Shown piece after piece: positions 21,350-32,622 of a stretch of 64,000 nucleotides of DNA. The stretch is from Tillandsia leiboldiana (taxonomy: Eukaryota; Streptophyta; Magnoliopsida; Poales; Bromeliaceae). Both the position numbers and the translations under genes were made by a program. Numbering within the stretch: position 1 is the stretch's first letter; the number at the start of each line of letters is the position of its first letter. The stretch spans positions 16,153 through 80,152 of the forward strand of contig JAQNDB010000507.1 in assembly GCA_029204045.2 (NCBI GenBank), read 5' to 3'. The notes under the pieces are model-generated. The model saw only the letters and a list, made by a program, of their open reading frames with translations. It had not been told where the DNA came from and searched no databases.

Positions 21350-21361
21350 AAAGGGGGAGAT
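21350..21361 (+). promoter_or_regulatory. polypurine tract of copia B
   Basis: AAAGGGGGAGAT directly before the 3' LTR; primes plus-strand synthesis. Confidence 0.93.
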
Positions 21362-22638
21362 TGTTACGGAATTTGAGTTGGCGTAGTTTCGTGAAAGGTT
21401 CAAGTCTTGAAGATTGAAGGTGAAGAAAGTTGGATCATTTAACTCAATCTCAAGAAAGAAGAATTCAAAAAGATCAGGTATGTTTAACTAAAGATTATTG
21501 GTGATCCGAATACTTCTTGTAGTGTAGAAACACCTGGAAGAGTTTTTAACTGCATAAAAATCAAAAACTGGTGTTCGGACATGTTCAGGATCCGGATCAG
21601 AGCCAGCGATCCGGATCCCGAAGGTTGTTGTTTCATACATTACTTCAATCCGGATCGCAGCATCTCACGATCCGGATCCCGAACATTGAGTTTTCTGAAA
21701 TGTATGAACGATCTGGATCAGGCATTCCGATCCGGATCCCGAACGTTTGTTTTCTGGAAACCGTCTTTATTGCTACTGCAATCCGGATCGCCCAAATCCG
21801 ATCCGGATCGCCGTCCGTCAAAATTCCAGAAATGTTAGGTTTTTGATTCTTATCTCCTTCCAAATGTTTCTAACCTATAAATAGACCATATGACTCTTTT
21901 TCTAGGGTTAATCCAGAAAGCCGTCATATTCAAATATCATTTTATACGGCCTAAGATCCACATATAGAGAAGAAAGGAAATCATTAGAGAATACTCTATG
22001 TTTCTTCATCTATATTGATTAGTTTGATTCTAGGTTTTCATACTCACATCTTGAGTTGAATCAAACTAATGAATACTTAGATGGTATTTCCGATCTATCT
22101 TTGATCTAAGTATTCGGCAGATCATCACCACCCAAAAACAACGATTTCCCCAAAATCGGCGCGTGGATTCGCGTGTCCTTGTGGATTCAAGGTTCAACCG
22201 CTCTCGTGGATTCGGAGCGAGGCACGTTCGTGGATTCGAAGGGTGCTATTGGGTGCAGACCGTGGATTCGGTCGGACGTCGTGGATTCGACGTTGGACGC
22301 CGTGGATTCGGCGTTGGGCGCAGATCGTGGATTCGAGAAGCGTCGCGGAGCGAGCGGAAAAGATCCTCTAGGAGCGTATGGAAAAGGTTGAGTCGCAAGT
22401 GTGTACGGTAAATCACCTTGTACGTGTTTTAATTCTAGTGGATTTCTGCCGTGTTATCGGTCCCATGGTTTTTTACTCCGGTGATGGAGTTTTCCACGTA
22501 AAAATCTTGCGTGTTATTTTTTATTTCCGCATTGGGTTTTTATTGCAACGATTTTTGAGTGTTTATACGTTTACACCTATTCACCCCCCTCTAGGTGTTT
22601 CTTCCCCTATTTAGATCTACATTACATATAATCCAACA
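21362..22638 (+). repeat. 3' LTR of copia B
   Basis: 1277 bp, ends TGTTACGG...ATCCAACA. It carries palindromes at 21589-21809, TATA at 21876-21883 and the hairpin array at 22158-22343. Compared with the 5' LTR the splice-donor-like gtaagt is gcaagt, and one arm of the end hairpin is CATGG. Confidence 0.95.
22158..22343 (+). repeat. array of eight TGGATT-loop hairpins, copia B 3' LTR
   Basis: Same eight loops and stems as at 12440-12625; no change in the stem arms was seen. Confidence 0.85.
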
Positions 22639-22943
22639 TCAGGGGCATCGTAGTCCACTCCACAATAACAAACATCAGGACACAACAACCATTCGACCCA
22701 ATCCAGCGAAAGTCTAAGACATGTCATCCATTCCATAGCATTATGTTGTCTGCAGCCAACATAATCGCTTAGGAGAATAAACACGTCAATCACTCATCCC
22801 GTCCCTTGGGAGAGGTATAAAGCTCAATCATGACTCTCGCTATAAGTCACAACTCTCACATAGTCGTCCTAAGGTCCATCCACAAGCCTAGGGTTTCTAA
22901 GTCCACAATGACCTACAACCTAGGCTTTGATACCACCCTAATC
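22639..22943 (-). other. G1 leader, gag start codon and PBS
   Basis: On the minus strand, PBS TGGTATCAAAGC (22935-22924, one change from the usual TGGTATCAGAGC) follows the LTR end. A leader follows, then the gag ATG at 22648-22646 (MPL..., continued as RRRAVRRA beyond copia B). The leader is closely related to that of G (54246-54540). B's target duplication lies about ten bases into gag. Confidence 0.78.
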
Positions 22944-23057
22944 TGTCACGCCCCTGAGTCGAAACTGCGACCCGGGCTCGCTAACAGATCCGCCGCCCAT
23001 ACAGGAAGCCCTGCAGAGACGAAGCGTCTAACTTGCAAAAGATAAAACTACAACTAT
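22944..23057 (-). mobile_element. 3' end of the G1 5' LTR
   Basis: Ends ...GGGGCGTGACA on the minus strand, as in the LTRs of G, next to the PBS. Only 114 bp remain before another LTR end begins at 23058. Confidence 0.75.
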
Positions 23058-24119
23058 TGTCATGCCCCGGGGTCGAAACTGCGACCCGGGCTCGCCAACA
23101 GATCCGCCACCTATGCCAACCTGCATAGGCGAAGCGTCCTACCTGCAAGAAAAGTACTACAGCTAAACAGATATCAGAGCTATAAATAAAAACCTGCTGT
23201 ATAACTAAAATCAATCACTGTACAACTGGAAGATAATACAACAAGATCCGCCTCCCAAAAATAATAATAATACAATGTCCTCAAATACAAGCTCTGCACC
23301 CAACCGGGAGGTATCTCCAATAAATACAACAGTGTACAGTCTCTCAATACATAATATCCTCACTACAACAGTCTCTCAAAAGAGGAAAAAGAAACAACTA
23401 ATCTACTGATGATCTCCTCTGAAGGGGGTACCGCTACTCTCCAACGACGGGTAGGGATCTAGCTCGCGACTCCCTCGCCTCGAACAACAACCGCAGAATC
23501 CGCAACACCCGCTAAGACTCTGCAAAATAAGGGAGAGGAAGGAAAAAGGAGGGGGAAGACCCCCAAAGGGTGTGAGAACTACACCAAAAAGGGAGTTCTC
23601 AGTGGGTACCACCGCCAGACCTGACGGTCTGCCCACCAAGTCCTCAAGAAACATAAACTAACCCAAGTCATAAGACTGAAATGAGTAAGCTGGAGACTCT
23701 CAACAGCTACCATGCCCATATCTAAAGGCTAAAAGGGGAGAACCAAACAGTGGTATGCAACCACTAGCACATGAAGTGCACAATCGACCCAATCGAGCTG
23801 ACTGCCACATCTGGTCCAGTCAAACCTGCGCCCACCTACAACCACCTCCCGCTGACGGGCAGGAATTACGTAGGGTGTCCAAACGGACTAACTCGCTATC
23901 GAGTAGTGGCTCATGCAGGCTATAGTCAAAATCCACACTCTCTCTCAGAACGGATAAACTCAAGATCACCAAGCCTCTCGCACAACGGTCAACAACTCAC
24001 AATGACCTTGGGACAACCGTCGATCCCCAGACGGTTCCCAACAACACTAGCACTGGTCTAAACACGGCTACTAGACTCCACTCGGTCCCCCTGGCACGAG
24101 TGCAACAATAAAAGTATCT
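23058..24119 (-). mobile_element. G2: Tekay/Del-like LTR fragment inserted in the G1 LTR
   Basis: On the minus strand it ends ...CCGGGGCATGACA, a second LTR end only 114 bp from the first, and no PBS follows. So it is a 3' LTR or solo LTR that landed in the G1 LTR; actat (23053-23057) is the likely target copy. Its body is related to G (compare 23990-24110 with about 1090-1195 of H) but clearly diverged. It is cut at 24119 by copia C. No gene is seen. Confidence 0.7.
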
Positions 24120-24346
24120 TGTTACGGAATTTGAGTTGGCGTAGTTTTGTGAAAGTCTCAAGTCTTGAAGATTGAAGGTGAAGAAAGTTGGATCATTTAA
24201 CTCAATCTCAAGAAAGAAGAATTCAAAAGGATCAGGTATGTTTTACTAAAGATTTTGTGTGATCCGAATACTTCTTGTAGTGTAGAAACACTTGGAAGAA
24301 TCTTTCATTGCATAAAAATCAAAAACTGGACTTGGGACATGTTCAG

Positions 24347-24629
24347 GATCCGGATCAGGTTGTTCGATCCGGATCCCGAAGGTGGTTCGTTCATACACCA
24401 GTTCAATCCGGATCGTAGCCTCTCTTGATCCGGATCCCGAACACTGAGTTTACCATCTTCCTTGAACGATCCGGATCAGGCTTCGCAATCCGGATCCCGA
24501 ACGTTGATGTTTGGTGAACTGTATGAACGATCCGGATCAAGCACTTCGATCCGGATCCCGAACCTTCATTTTTCTGGAATTGCCTGACTCGTTGCGACGA
24601 TCCGGATCACAGTTAATCCGATCCGGATC
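24347..24629 (+). promoter_or_regulatory. ten GATCCGGATC palindromes, copia C 5' LTR
   Basis: Five pairs, one pair more than in A, B and E. The 3' LTR has the matching array at 62239-62521. Confidence 0.87.
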
Positions 24630-24989
24630 GCCGTCCGTAAAATCTCCAGAAATGTTAGGTTTTTGATTCTTATCTCCTTCCTAGGGTTTCTAACCTATAA
24701 ATAGACCCTATGATTCTTTTTCTAGGGAAAATCCACTGTGAATCGAAATAGCCGTCATTTTCATATATCATCTTATACGGCTCTAGATCCACATATAGAG
24801 AAGAAAGGAAATCATTAGAGAATACTCTATGTTTCTTCATCTATATTGATTAGTTTGATTCTAGGTTATCATACTCACATCTTGAGTTGAATCAAACTAA
24901 TGAATACTTAGATGGTATTTCCGATCTATCTTTGATCTAAGTATTCGGCGGATCATCACCACCCAAAACAACAATTTACCCCAAAAATC

Positions 24990-25175
24990 GGCGCGTGGAT
25001 TCGCGTGTCCTTGTGGATTCAAGGTTCAACCGCTCTCGTGGATTCGGAGCGAGGCACGTTCGTGGATTCGAAGGGTGCTATTGGGTGAAGACCGTGGATT
25101 CGGTCGGACGTCATGGATTCGACGTTGGACGCCGTGGATTCGGCGTTGGGCGCTGATCGTGGATTCGAGAAGCGT
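24990..25175 (+). repeat. array of eight TGGATT-loop hairpins, copia C 5' LTR
   Basis: As in B. The sixth stem has a G-to-A change next to the loop (cgtca/cgacg), a likely methylation-linked transition that breaks one pair. Confidence 0.85.
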
Positions 25176-25473
25176 CGCGGAGCGAGCGGAGAAGGTCCTC
25201 TAGGAGCGTATGGAAAAGGTTGAGTCGTAAGTGTGTACGGTAAATCACCTTGTACGTGTTTTAATTCTAGTGGATTTCTGCCGTGTTATCGGTCCCGTGG
25301 TTTTTTACTCCGGTGATGGAGTTTTCCACGTAAAAATCTTGCGTATTATTTTTATTTCCGCATTGGGTTTTTATCGCAACGATTTTTTGAGTGTTTATGC
25401 GTTTACACCTATTCACCCCCCTCTAGGTGTTTTTTTCCCCTATTTAGATCCTTATTACATATAACCCAACAAG

Positions 25474-25485
25474 TGGTATCAGAGA
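25474..25485 (+). promoter_or_regulatory. primer-binding site of copia C
   Basis: TGGTATCAGAGA, one mismatch at the last base to the usual PBS; E has the same form at 39343-39354. Confidence 0.9.
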
Positions 25486-25504
25486 GGGAATAGGGTTGTA
25501 AACA

Positions 25505-27133
25505 ATGGTTGAAGGTGGAAATATCAACCGACCCCCGTTCTTCGATGGAACAAATTATGCGTACTGGAAAGTACGGATGAAAGCCTTTTAATTTCCATCG
25601 ACGAACGGGTGTGGCAATCGATTGAATTAGGATGGACTAATCCAACTGAATTTATTGGTGATGTTCGCACCATAAAACCTAGGTCGAAATGGACCAAGGA
25701 AGAGTTAGATTCATCTTCTTACAATGGCAAGGGGATTAATGCTATCTTTAATGCCTTATCTCAAACTGAATTCTCTCGCGTCTCGGCATGTGAGACTGCG
25801 AAAGAAATCTGGGATGTTCTTCAGGTTACACATGAGGGAACTAACCTCGTGAAGATTCAGAAACTGCAAATGCTTACGAGCAAGTTTGACTCTATCTTAA
25901 TGGCAGAAAATGAATCTTTCACGGACTACTATACACGATTGCAAGACATCGTAAACTCATGTGCTAATCTGGGAGAGAAGATTCCAGAATTTAAGATTGT
26001 AAGAAAGATCTTAAGAACTCTTCCTGAACGATTTCGCCCAAAGGTTACTGCCATTGAAACTATTAAACACCCGGACGAAATACGTGTAGAAGAATTAGTT
26101 GGTTCATTACAACTTATGAAATGACATTTACCACTAACAATTCTTCTGGAAGCATCCACTTCTAAGTCTTCAGGTTATGCGTTGAAAACAACTAAGGAAG
26201 AAGACGCGGATACGTCCTCCTCAGACGATGATGAGAACCTTTCTATGGAGGAATTTGAGAAGGCAGCTCGCTCTCTTGACAAGGAAGTTTCGCCGCAACT
26301 TTCGAAGGGGTAATTCAAGCAAATCTCCATCCTTCGGAAAGTCGAACAAAGGCAAGGGTACTTCAAGTCACAAGTCAAGAAAGCAAGAGAACTTCTCAAA
26401 GGATAAGAAAAGTTCAGAAGGACAACTACAATGCTTCAAATGTCGAGGCTACGGCCACATTGCAACGGAATGTCCTAACCAAGTATCCGGCAAAGAAGAA
26501 GGCGATGCAAGTCGTCACTTGGGATGACAACCTCAACGTCAAATGAGTCGTCTTCGAGTGATGAAGAAAAGAGCTCCACCGCATTCCACGCGTCCGTATC
26601 TTCACCCTTCATGTGCTTTATGGCAAGTACATCCGAGTCGTTGTCCAACTCCACTGTTGAAAAGAATGCAACGGACAATGAATCGAATGATTCGGAAGGT
26701 GAAGATTTTGCTCTAGCCTACCACAGACTTTTGAGGGACTCAAAGAAAGTGGCTAAGCAAAACAAGAGTTTGAGAGGGAGAGTGCATGATCTCGAAGAAG
26801 AAGCAAAAAGAGCGACTTCTCTCCAAACGCTCTTGAAGTGGAAAGGGAAAACCTGATAAAAGCAAATGCTTTCCCTTCAAGAGTCCAATGAGCAACTTGA
26901 GAAGAACATACAAATCTGGTGGATAACGCGAATCACTTCTTGAAGCTCTACGGCGAGGCCCGGACGGGAAAAATGGAAATGACGAGACCATTTGCCAACT
27001 CAAGGATGTACTTACAGCAATTTTCTTTTGGAAGGAGTAAGTTGGATAAACTTCTTGGTCTTGGCAAACAAACAAGTTCGGCCTCGGATACAATCGAACT
27101 GAAAGACAATTTTAGTTCGTTGGGACAGTTTTG
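25505..27133 (+). pseudogene. gag: copia C gag, 5' part, frameshifted
   Basis: Starts ATG like B, then loses a T near 25586 in the run before AATTTCC. Further one- or two-base gains and losses follow near 26110, 26150, 26263, 26479, 26531 and in the coiled-coil part. The open pieces 25609-26124, 26228-26527 and 26524-26856 still read as copia gag, with knuckle CFKCRGYGHIATEC near 26430-26472. It stops at 27133 where D is inserted. The lesions are nearly all single-base indels, so some may be sequence errors rather than decay. Confidence 0.85.
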
Positions 27134-30100
27134 TGTAGTAACCATGATTTTAAAATCCAGAATTCAGACTTTAAATAAATTCCAGCATTATTTAAATAGC
27201 AAAAATTGGTAGATAGTAGTGCAACGTGGCCCTAAAATGTCGACTTTTGATCGGGGTCTGATCTGGAAAATCCGAGACACCATTGCGATCTGTCTCGTCG
27301 AAACTATGAAGTTTCATTACTTCATATGTTTTCGATCGACGGTGGATCTTCCAGAAATCAGAATCAAAAAGCGGGCCCCGCGACTTAAAGTGAATAGTAA
27401 CCCTCGGTTTTTAATCCCTCGCTTTCACTAATGGCCGAACCACTATCTAGAGTTTTAACCTAGAGGTATGAGTAATGGATCCTAGCTATTTTCGACGTTC
27501 TGAGCGCAAGGCACTGACGGATTTCGCGTTTGGCGACCCCGGGTGCATACGAAGTGCGTGCCACGCGCTATATTGGTCGAACTTTATGGAACGACTTTTA
27601 TCCGGGCGTCGAACGAACCAAACAGATACCGTACCTGACAGGTCTCGACGAGCCGGACGTCGTGGCGAAGTCCATTTCGCAATTCGTCGAACGAATTTTC
27701 TTGAAATGCTGAAATGCACCAACAATGGAGTGTTTTCAATAAATGTTAGTATTTTAGTAGTCTAAATTTAAGGGGCTTATAGGATAAGGTGTTGGGTGCA
27801 ATTTGCACCCTATGTGCAGACCCCGGATGAGTGGGTTATGTGTGAACCGGTTGAGAAGAGAATCTAAAAGAAAATTTGCATTAAATCCAAAGCTGGCTTT
27901 TGGCTCTCTTTGGTGTGTACACGAGGAGTGGTTGGGGAATCCTAGGCTTTTCTGATCCTTTGTATCTCCCAGACCGGGCTTGCGGATGCTGGGAACACTA
28001 AGGACCAACACACATTAGAGTTTAGCCGAGAGAGAGAGAGAGGAGGGTGAGGATTGGAGCAACTGGCTTCTGAACTTTCTGGAGGATCTTCTCGCAATCT
28101 GGGGAGCCTCTGCTACATTCCTGAACCAGCCCGAGGTGCTGATGACCCAGGGAACACCATCACCATTAATTAACCAAGTAAGGGAGAGAAAGAAGAAGTT
28201 GGAACCAACTTCCATCAAGTTGGGTTTTGAAGTGCTCTTGGCTTCCTCTGGATCCGTGAGTAGTTCTGGAGTTTGCTGAGGTTGCGCGTGGAGAAAGAAC
28301 CCAGATTCGGCTTCATCCCTTCTTCCCCGAGCGCGGCCAAGGTAAGAGTCCCTAACTGTTAGTTGTTAGCCACCCTAGACCATATGCATAGACTCCTAGG
28401 CCCTAAGAATGCTCCGTGCACAAGCCCGAGCTCCCATGCATAGCCGGTTGCCGGCGAGAGAATAATCTCGCCGGAAACCTAATATTGCTCCGCCTCATCA
28501 CAGCCCTGCAACCAGTGACCGAATTGGGCCAAACTTGGTAGGCTCGGACTGTAGTGGATGAGGATGAACTCTCACCAAATTTGGTGGAGTTGATCAAGCA
28601 GGGAAGTGGCAGTTTGAAGCCCTAGCTTTCGGGATTAATTGCAAGTTGGCCGAGCTTCTGCTTCCGGCGCCGGCGGGCTTCTCCGACGCCGGCCACATGC
28701 CCAGAACTCTTCTAGGGACCGAGGGGGAGTCCACATCCATGCACTTGCATGGCAACCATGCAGCGCGGTTGAAGCACGGCCAAGATGGGTTCGAAATGGG
28801 ATCAAATCTCGGCCGCCGGCGTTCCGGCCATCTCCGGCCGGGGGTGGGAAGGTCGGGAAGCTTTTTATGGACCAGAGGAAGCTTCCATGCAATTTAGAAG
28901 GCTTCCTATAGCCTCTGTAAAAATCCGCCATTAATGGGCTTGAGCTCCAAAATGGAGCTTTGCTCCCCGCCGCCGCCGCCGCATCCCGAGGCCAGCCAAG
29001 GGTATGGGAAGCTTCCAAGAGGCAAATGGCACCTATTGGTGCATTTGGTTGAGCCCCAGACCCTCTGGATGGAACATCACGAATTTCAAGAAAACTTGTC
29101 ATCTTCTTCCTCGAGCCAAGCCCAACTTGGAGGGTTTTCGAGTTGCTCCAGTTGAGGGGAAATGTTCCAGAATCTCTGGGGATCTAGTTGATCCAAGTTG
29201 GAAGCCCTCAGGTGCCCTGGTTGCAGAGAACCAAGTTTCCCATGGTGTTATGTGTATGTGTATGTAATATGCCCCTAAGATGTTTGATGAAATGCTTCAA
29301 TGAAGATAAGTTGGAATTTGATGAAACTGTAAATATGAAACTTGCTCCAAATAGTCCCCTGAGCTCTGTGCTCACTTCAGTTCAAACAGAAACTGAGTGG
29401 ATTAAAGTTTGGTGCATTGTGAATTAGGGTGTAAGCTTGACCTTGGTTCTGCTTGAACCAGCACCCCTGGGCCTCAACCAGGGTGAGCACTGAGGTCCTG
29501 GCAGTGCCCAGACCAACTTTGATATACAAAATGTTCTTGTTTGAAGTTTAAATTAAAAGATGTAGTTGAATCAACCTTTTAGTGAAATGTTTAAATAAAA
29601 CATGGTTCCGGGCTGTTGGCGAAGTCGCGACAGTGCATTCCTAGCTAATTTGGGGTCACTGAACGCGATGCTCGCGTTAGAAACAGGGTTTGAAGTCCCG
29701 GAGAAACAAAAATTCATTTGGGCTATGTTAGAGAGGGTTTTTATGGCCCGAAGTTTGCCTCGGGTTCCGTGCTGCTACAAATTGGTGAGCATGGTGTTCA
29801 GCGAGACATAAGTAACCTGCTGGAAGTGACGGAATGTTAAAATGATTTTCCAGTTGAAAGAACGAGCGAAAACAGTGCTCAAATGGCACTAAAATGTAAT
29901 TTTGAAAACTTTAAGGGTTTTAATGCAAAATAGACAATGTGTACTGGTTAGTAAAATGTTTAAATGATTCCTAAGCTTTTCGTTGGGAATCCATCGGCTT
30001 TCGTTGAGCGGAAATCGGATAACAGTCCGAGAATCGGCAAAATCGTCGATTTTACGGTGTCTAGGTTACAGTTAGAATAACTAAGAAGGTTTTAAATTGA

Positions 30101-30756
30101 TCTGGGCTTAGGTTAGAGTTAGCGGGACTGAATTGATCCCTGATTGGTGATTTTTGATCCAGGTTGATTCAGTTTGCCCCTGGAGTTGAGCATTTAGAGA
30201 ATTACAGATTAATTGCCTGCGCATTGACAGGTGGGTTTAACTTCGGTCCGAGATCTTTTCGGCCCTCGGTGTACGGTATTGGTTGGACTCCTGTTTTTGG
30301 TACCTAGTTTATCTTGAGCCTGTCTGCCTTTGGTTACAATATATATTACTGTTAGTTGCTTTGGCTGATTGGCCATTTCGTAGTTGCACTCCTATACTTG
30401 ATTATTATATTGATCTACCAATGCTTGAGCCTACCTTCCTTTGATTCAGTTATTTGCTACGTCATACCTGCTTTATGCCTGATTATGATCTTCTTTAGTG
30501 ATCTTTACCATATCTGCTGATTAGTTGTTTCCAGTGGTTATATTATTGCTCTACATATTGCCATGCCTGTTTGGTCATCTGATAGTTGAGCTACGCCTGT
30601 TATCAGTTCTATTCTGCCTTACATGATTATTCTTAGTGCCTCTGGTATTTATATCTTATCTTGGAACATTTCCATGGTTGATGAGTAAGCCTGTTTGTCC
30701 TGTCGATCAAATGATACACTGCTGAGCACATAGATTTGTTTAACTGATGTTTTTAC

Positions 30757-30900
30757 CGAGCTTCGTAGGGTCGCCGGAGTCTGTTCTTGTTTGATAGGAC
30801 AAAGGCAATTGCTCTGCGAGGTTTGGAAACCCAAGCTTCGTAGTGTCGCCTGAGTCTGTTCTTGTTTGATAGGACGAGGGCAATGCTCTTCGGGGTGTGG
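30757..30900 (+). repeat. two tandem copies of a structured block, D 5' LTR
   Basis: Two about 72-bp units share gagtctgttcttgtttgata then GGAC and GGCAAT. They are related to the inverted-repeat element of the G and H LTRs. The 3' LTR copy is at 36257-36400. Confidence 0.6.
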
Positions 30901-32068
30901 ACTTTTCAAAATAGTTTTCTTAAAAATATGTGTTTAAGTTTTGTATTATTTGGTTGGTCTGCATGATTGAGTTGAGTTTTTCGGTTGAGCTTATGCTGAG
31001 TTGAGATTTGCCTTGGTCTTGCATATGAGTTGAGATTCAGTTGATTTGGTTATTGCATCCCAGTGGGGATTTCCCGGCTTGTTGCCGATTACCCGGTCAG
31101 TGGACCGCCAGTTTGAGCATTTGCACATGATTCGCCCGCACCGTTGTTCTTCACGTACACTAGCGGACTGATCCCCCGTAGCGGTGTACTTTACCGGTAA
31201 AGTGGTTAGCTGAGGCAACCCGTGACCCTAGTTTGGGGAATGTCAACCAGGTGGTGCCAAGAGGGCAGCCTCGCCTGAGGTCTTTGCGAAGACCAAAATG
31301 GTAGCTTGTGATTGGGTCTTTGCGTTTTCATCTATTTGATGCATGTGTTGATTCTTTGATTCTTTGATCTGGCTTCTAGTTATCTACCTTTATATGATTC
31401 TATGTGATGCCTCTGATTATAGTTTCATTGTTATCTTGCTGATTGTCCTAACTCCTTGATGTGTTGATTATCCTGATACATGTTTTCAATTCTGCTAAAA
31501 AATTATCTCCTATGCTTGTACCCAGATTATGAGTTTTGCCTTCTTTACAGCACCAGTTATATATATATCTGCTTTACCCTAACCCGTGGTCTATTGCATA
31601 TGTTGCCTGTTCAGCCTGCTTTTATCATAACTCATGATTTTGCTATCCTCGAATTAAATACAGTTCCATGATTATATTTCTGCACAACCTAACTGGGATT
31701 ATATATCTGTTGATCTTCATGATTGCCTATCTGATTATTCTAACCCCTGATTATTACTATCCTCTAGTATTGTATACCAGTAGGTACGATCTGCTATTTC
31801 TCGGCTCGTCGTGCCCACTGGGATACACTCCGGTGTATCTCACACCCTCGGGTGACTGTGTTTCAGGCCGAGCGGGTGCTGGGATGTCGGGACGTGTTGG
31901 TGAGATTCCGTGTTAGATGCTGACCCTGGACAGCCGAAAGTTCATGTATTATTTGATGTTAAAGGAAAGAGTTGTAATTCAGATGTAAATAATTGTAAAG
32001 TTAATTGTAACTTTTGCATGTAGTTGTACGTAGTTAGTACTCTGATGATTGTTGCCAAGCTAGCCGTG

Positions 32069-32120
32069 CATATATAGAAAAGGCTCAATTCCATTGGGGA
32101 TTGGGACTCTTCTATATATG
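32069..32120 (+). repeat. inverted repeat near the end of D 5' LTR
   Basis: A perfect 11-bp stem, CATATATAGAA (32069-32079) and TTCTATATATG (32110-32120), with a 30-base loop. It is unchanged in the 3' LTR (37569-37620). Confidence 0.7.
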
Positions 32121-32210
32121 TGGCGGTCTGTCATTGCCCTGGTTGTTTTTGCAACTCTGATTTTAAAAAAAAAAAATTTATACACTAGTTTTTGGACTCG
32201 GGGCGTGACT

Positions 32211-32622
32211 GATTAGATGGTATCAGAGCAATAGGAATACGATGCCTAGGTTTGGTTAGGAACGAACCCTAGGATGACTTGTGTTCACGAGAGAGCGCTG
32301 GGTTTTGGCATAGTGACTGCGTAGGGAGGTATGTAATGTACCTTCAGATGTGAGTTGTGTCCCCAACTAGTGGTTGGCGACAGATCTATGGTATTTCGCC
32401 TTTCTTTTGGTAAGCACGTTGGGCGGCCGACAACGTACTTCCGAAAGAACCGAGAAATACTCTGCCCTGTAAAAGGGGAATATTCAGATTGGGTCTAAAT
32501 GAGTAATCTGAGAGTTGTCAATATTTGTGACTGATTGTCACTACTGTGAACCTGTTAGAGGCGTAATAGTGGATTAGTTAAGTTTAAGTTTCGGGGACGA
32601 AACTTCTTAAAGTGGTGAGTGA
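32211..32622 (+). other. D internal region, noncoding
   Basis: PBS TGGTATCAGAGC at 32218-32229, then about 380 bases without a useful frame. It ends in TTTCGGGGACGAAAC and a weak purine tract (agtggtgagtga) before the 3' LTR. No gag or pol trace was seen. Confidence 0.85.

Larger units (their letters stand above)
11644..22638 (+). mobile_element. B: complete Sirevirus-type copia element
   Basis: Full structure of 10,995 bp: 5' LTR, PBS, gag, pol remnant, conserved noncoding block, internal promoter, accessory ORF, PPT and 3' LTR. Target copies tcagg at 11639-11643 and 22639-22643 are perfect. The two 1277-bp LTRs differ at about a dozen sites that I noticed by eye, several of them CpG transitions, so it is older than E. 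Pol has two nonsense codons and lacks protease, so B cannot supply its own enzymes. It interrupts the gag start of G1. Confidence 0.95.
24120..25471 (+). repeat. 5' LTR of copia C
   Basis: 1352 bp. Ten palindromes lie at 24347-24629, TATA at 24696-24703, the hairpin array at 24990-25175 and the end hairpin at 25296-25330. It is slightly longer than the 3' LTR (1339 bp), partly from a short extra segment near 24727-24748. Confidence 0.93.
27134..32210 (+). repeat. 5' LTR of D
   Basis: 5077 bp with no supported gene. The first 1.8 kb differs from the 3' LTR mostly by single-base indels; from about 28,700 on the two are almost the same. The last base is T instead of A. A CCG microsatellite lies near 28968-28982. 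Confidence 0.9.

Noticed and set aside
29602..29811. Small frames in the D LTRs (for example 28639-28911, 29602-29811, 34142-34396)
   Set aside because: They are short, differ between the two LTRs through indels, and show no known domain; LTR sequence is not expected to code.
32040..32210. A structural RNA gene near the end of the D LTR
   Set aside because: Only one 11-bp stem; no tRNA cloverleaf, no box motifs and no terminator.
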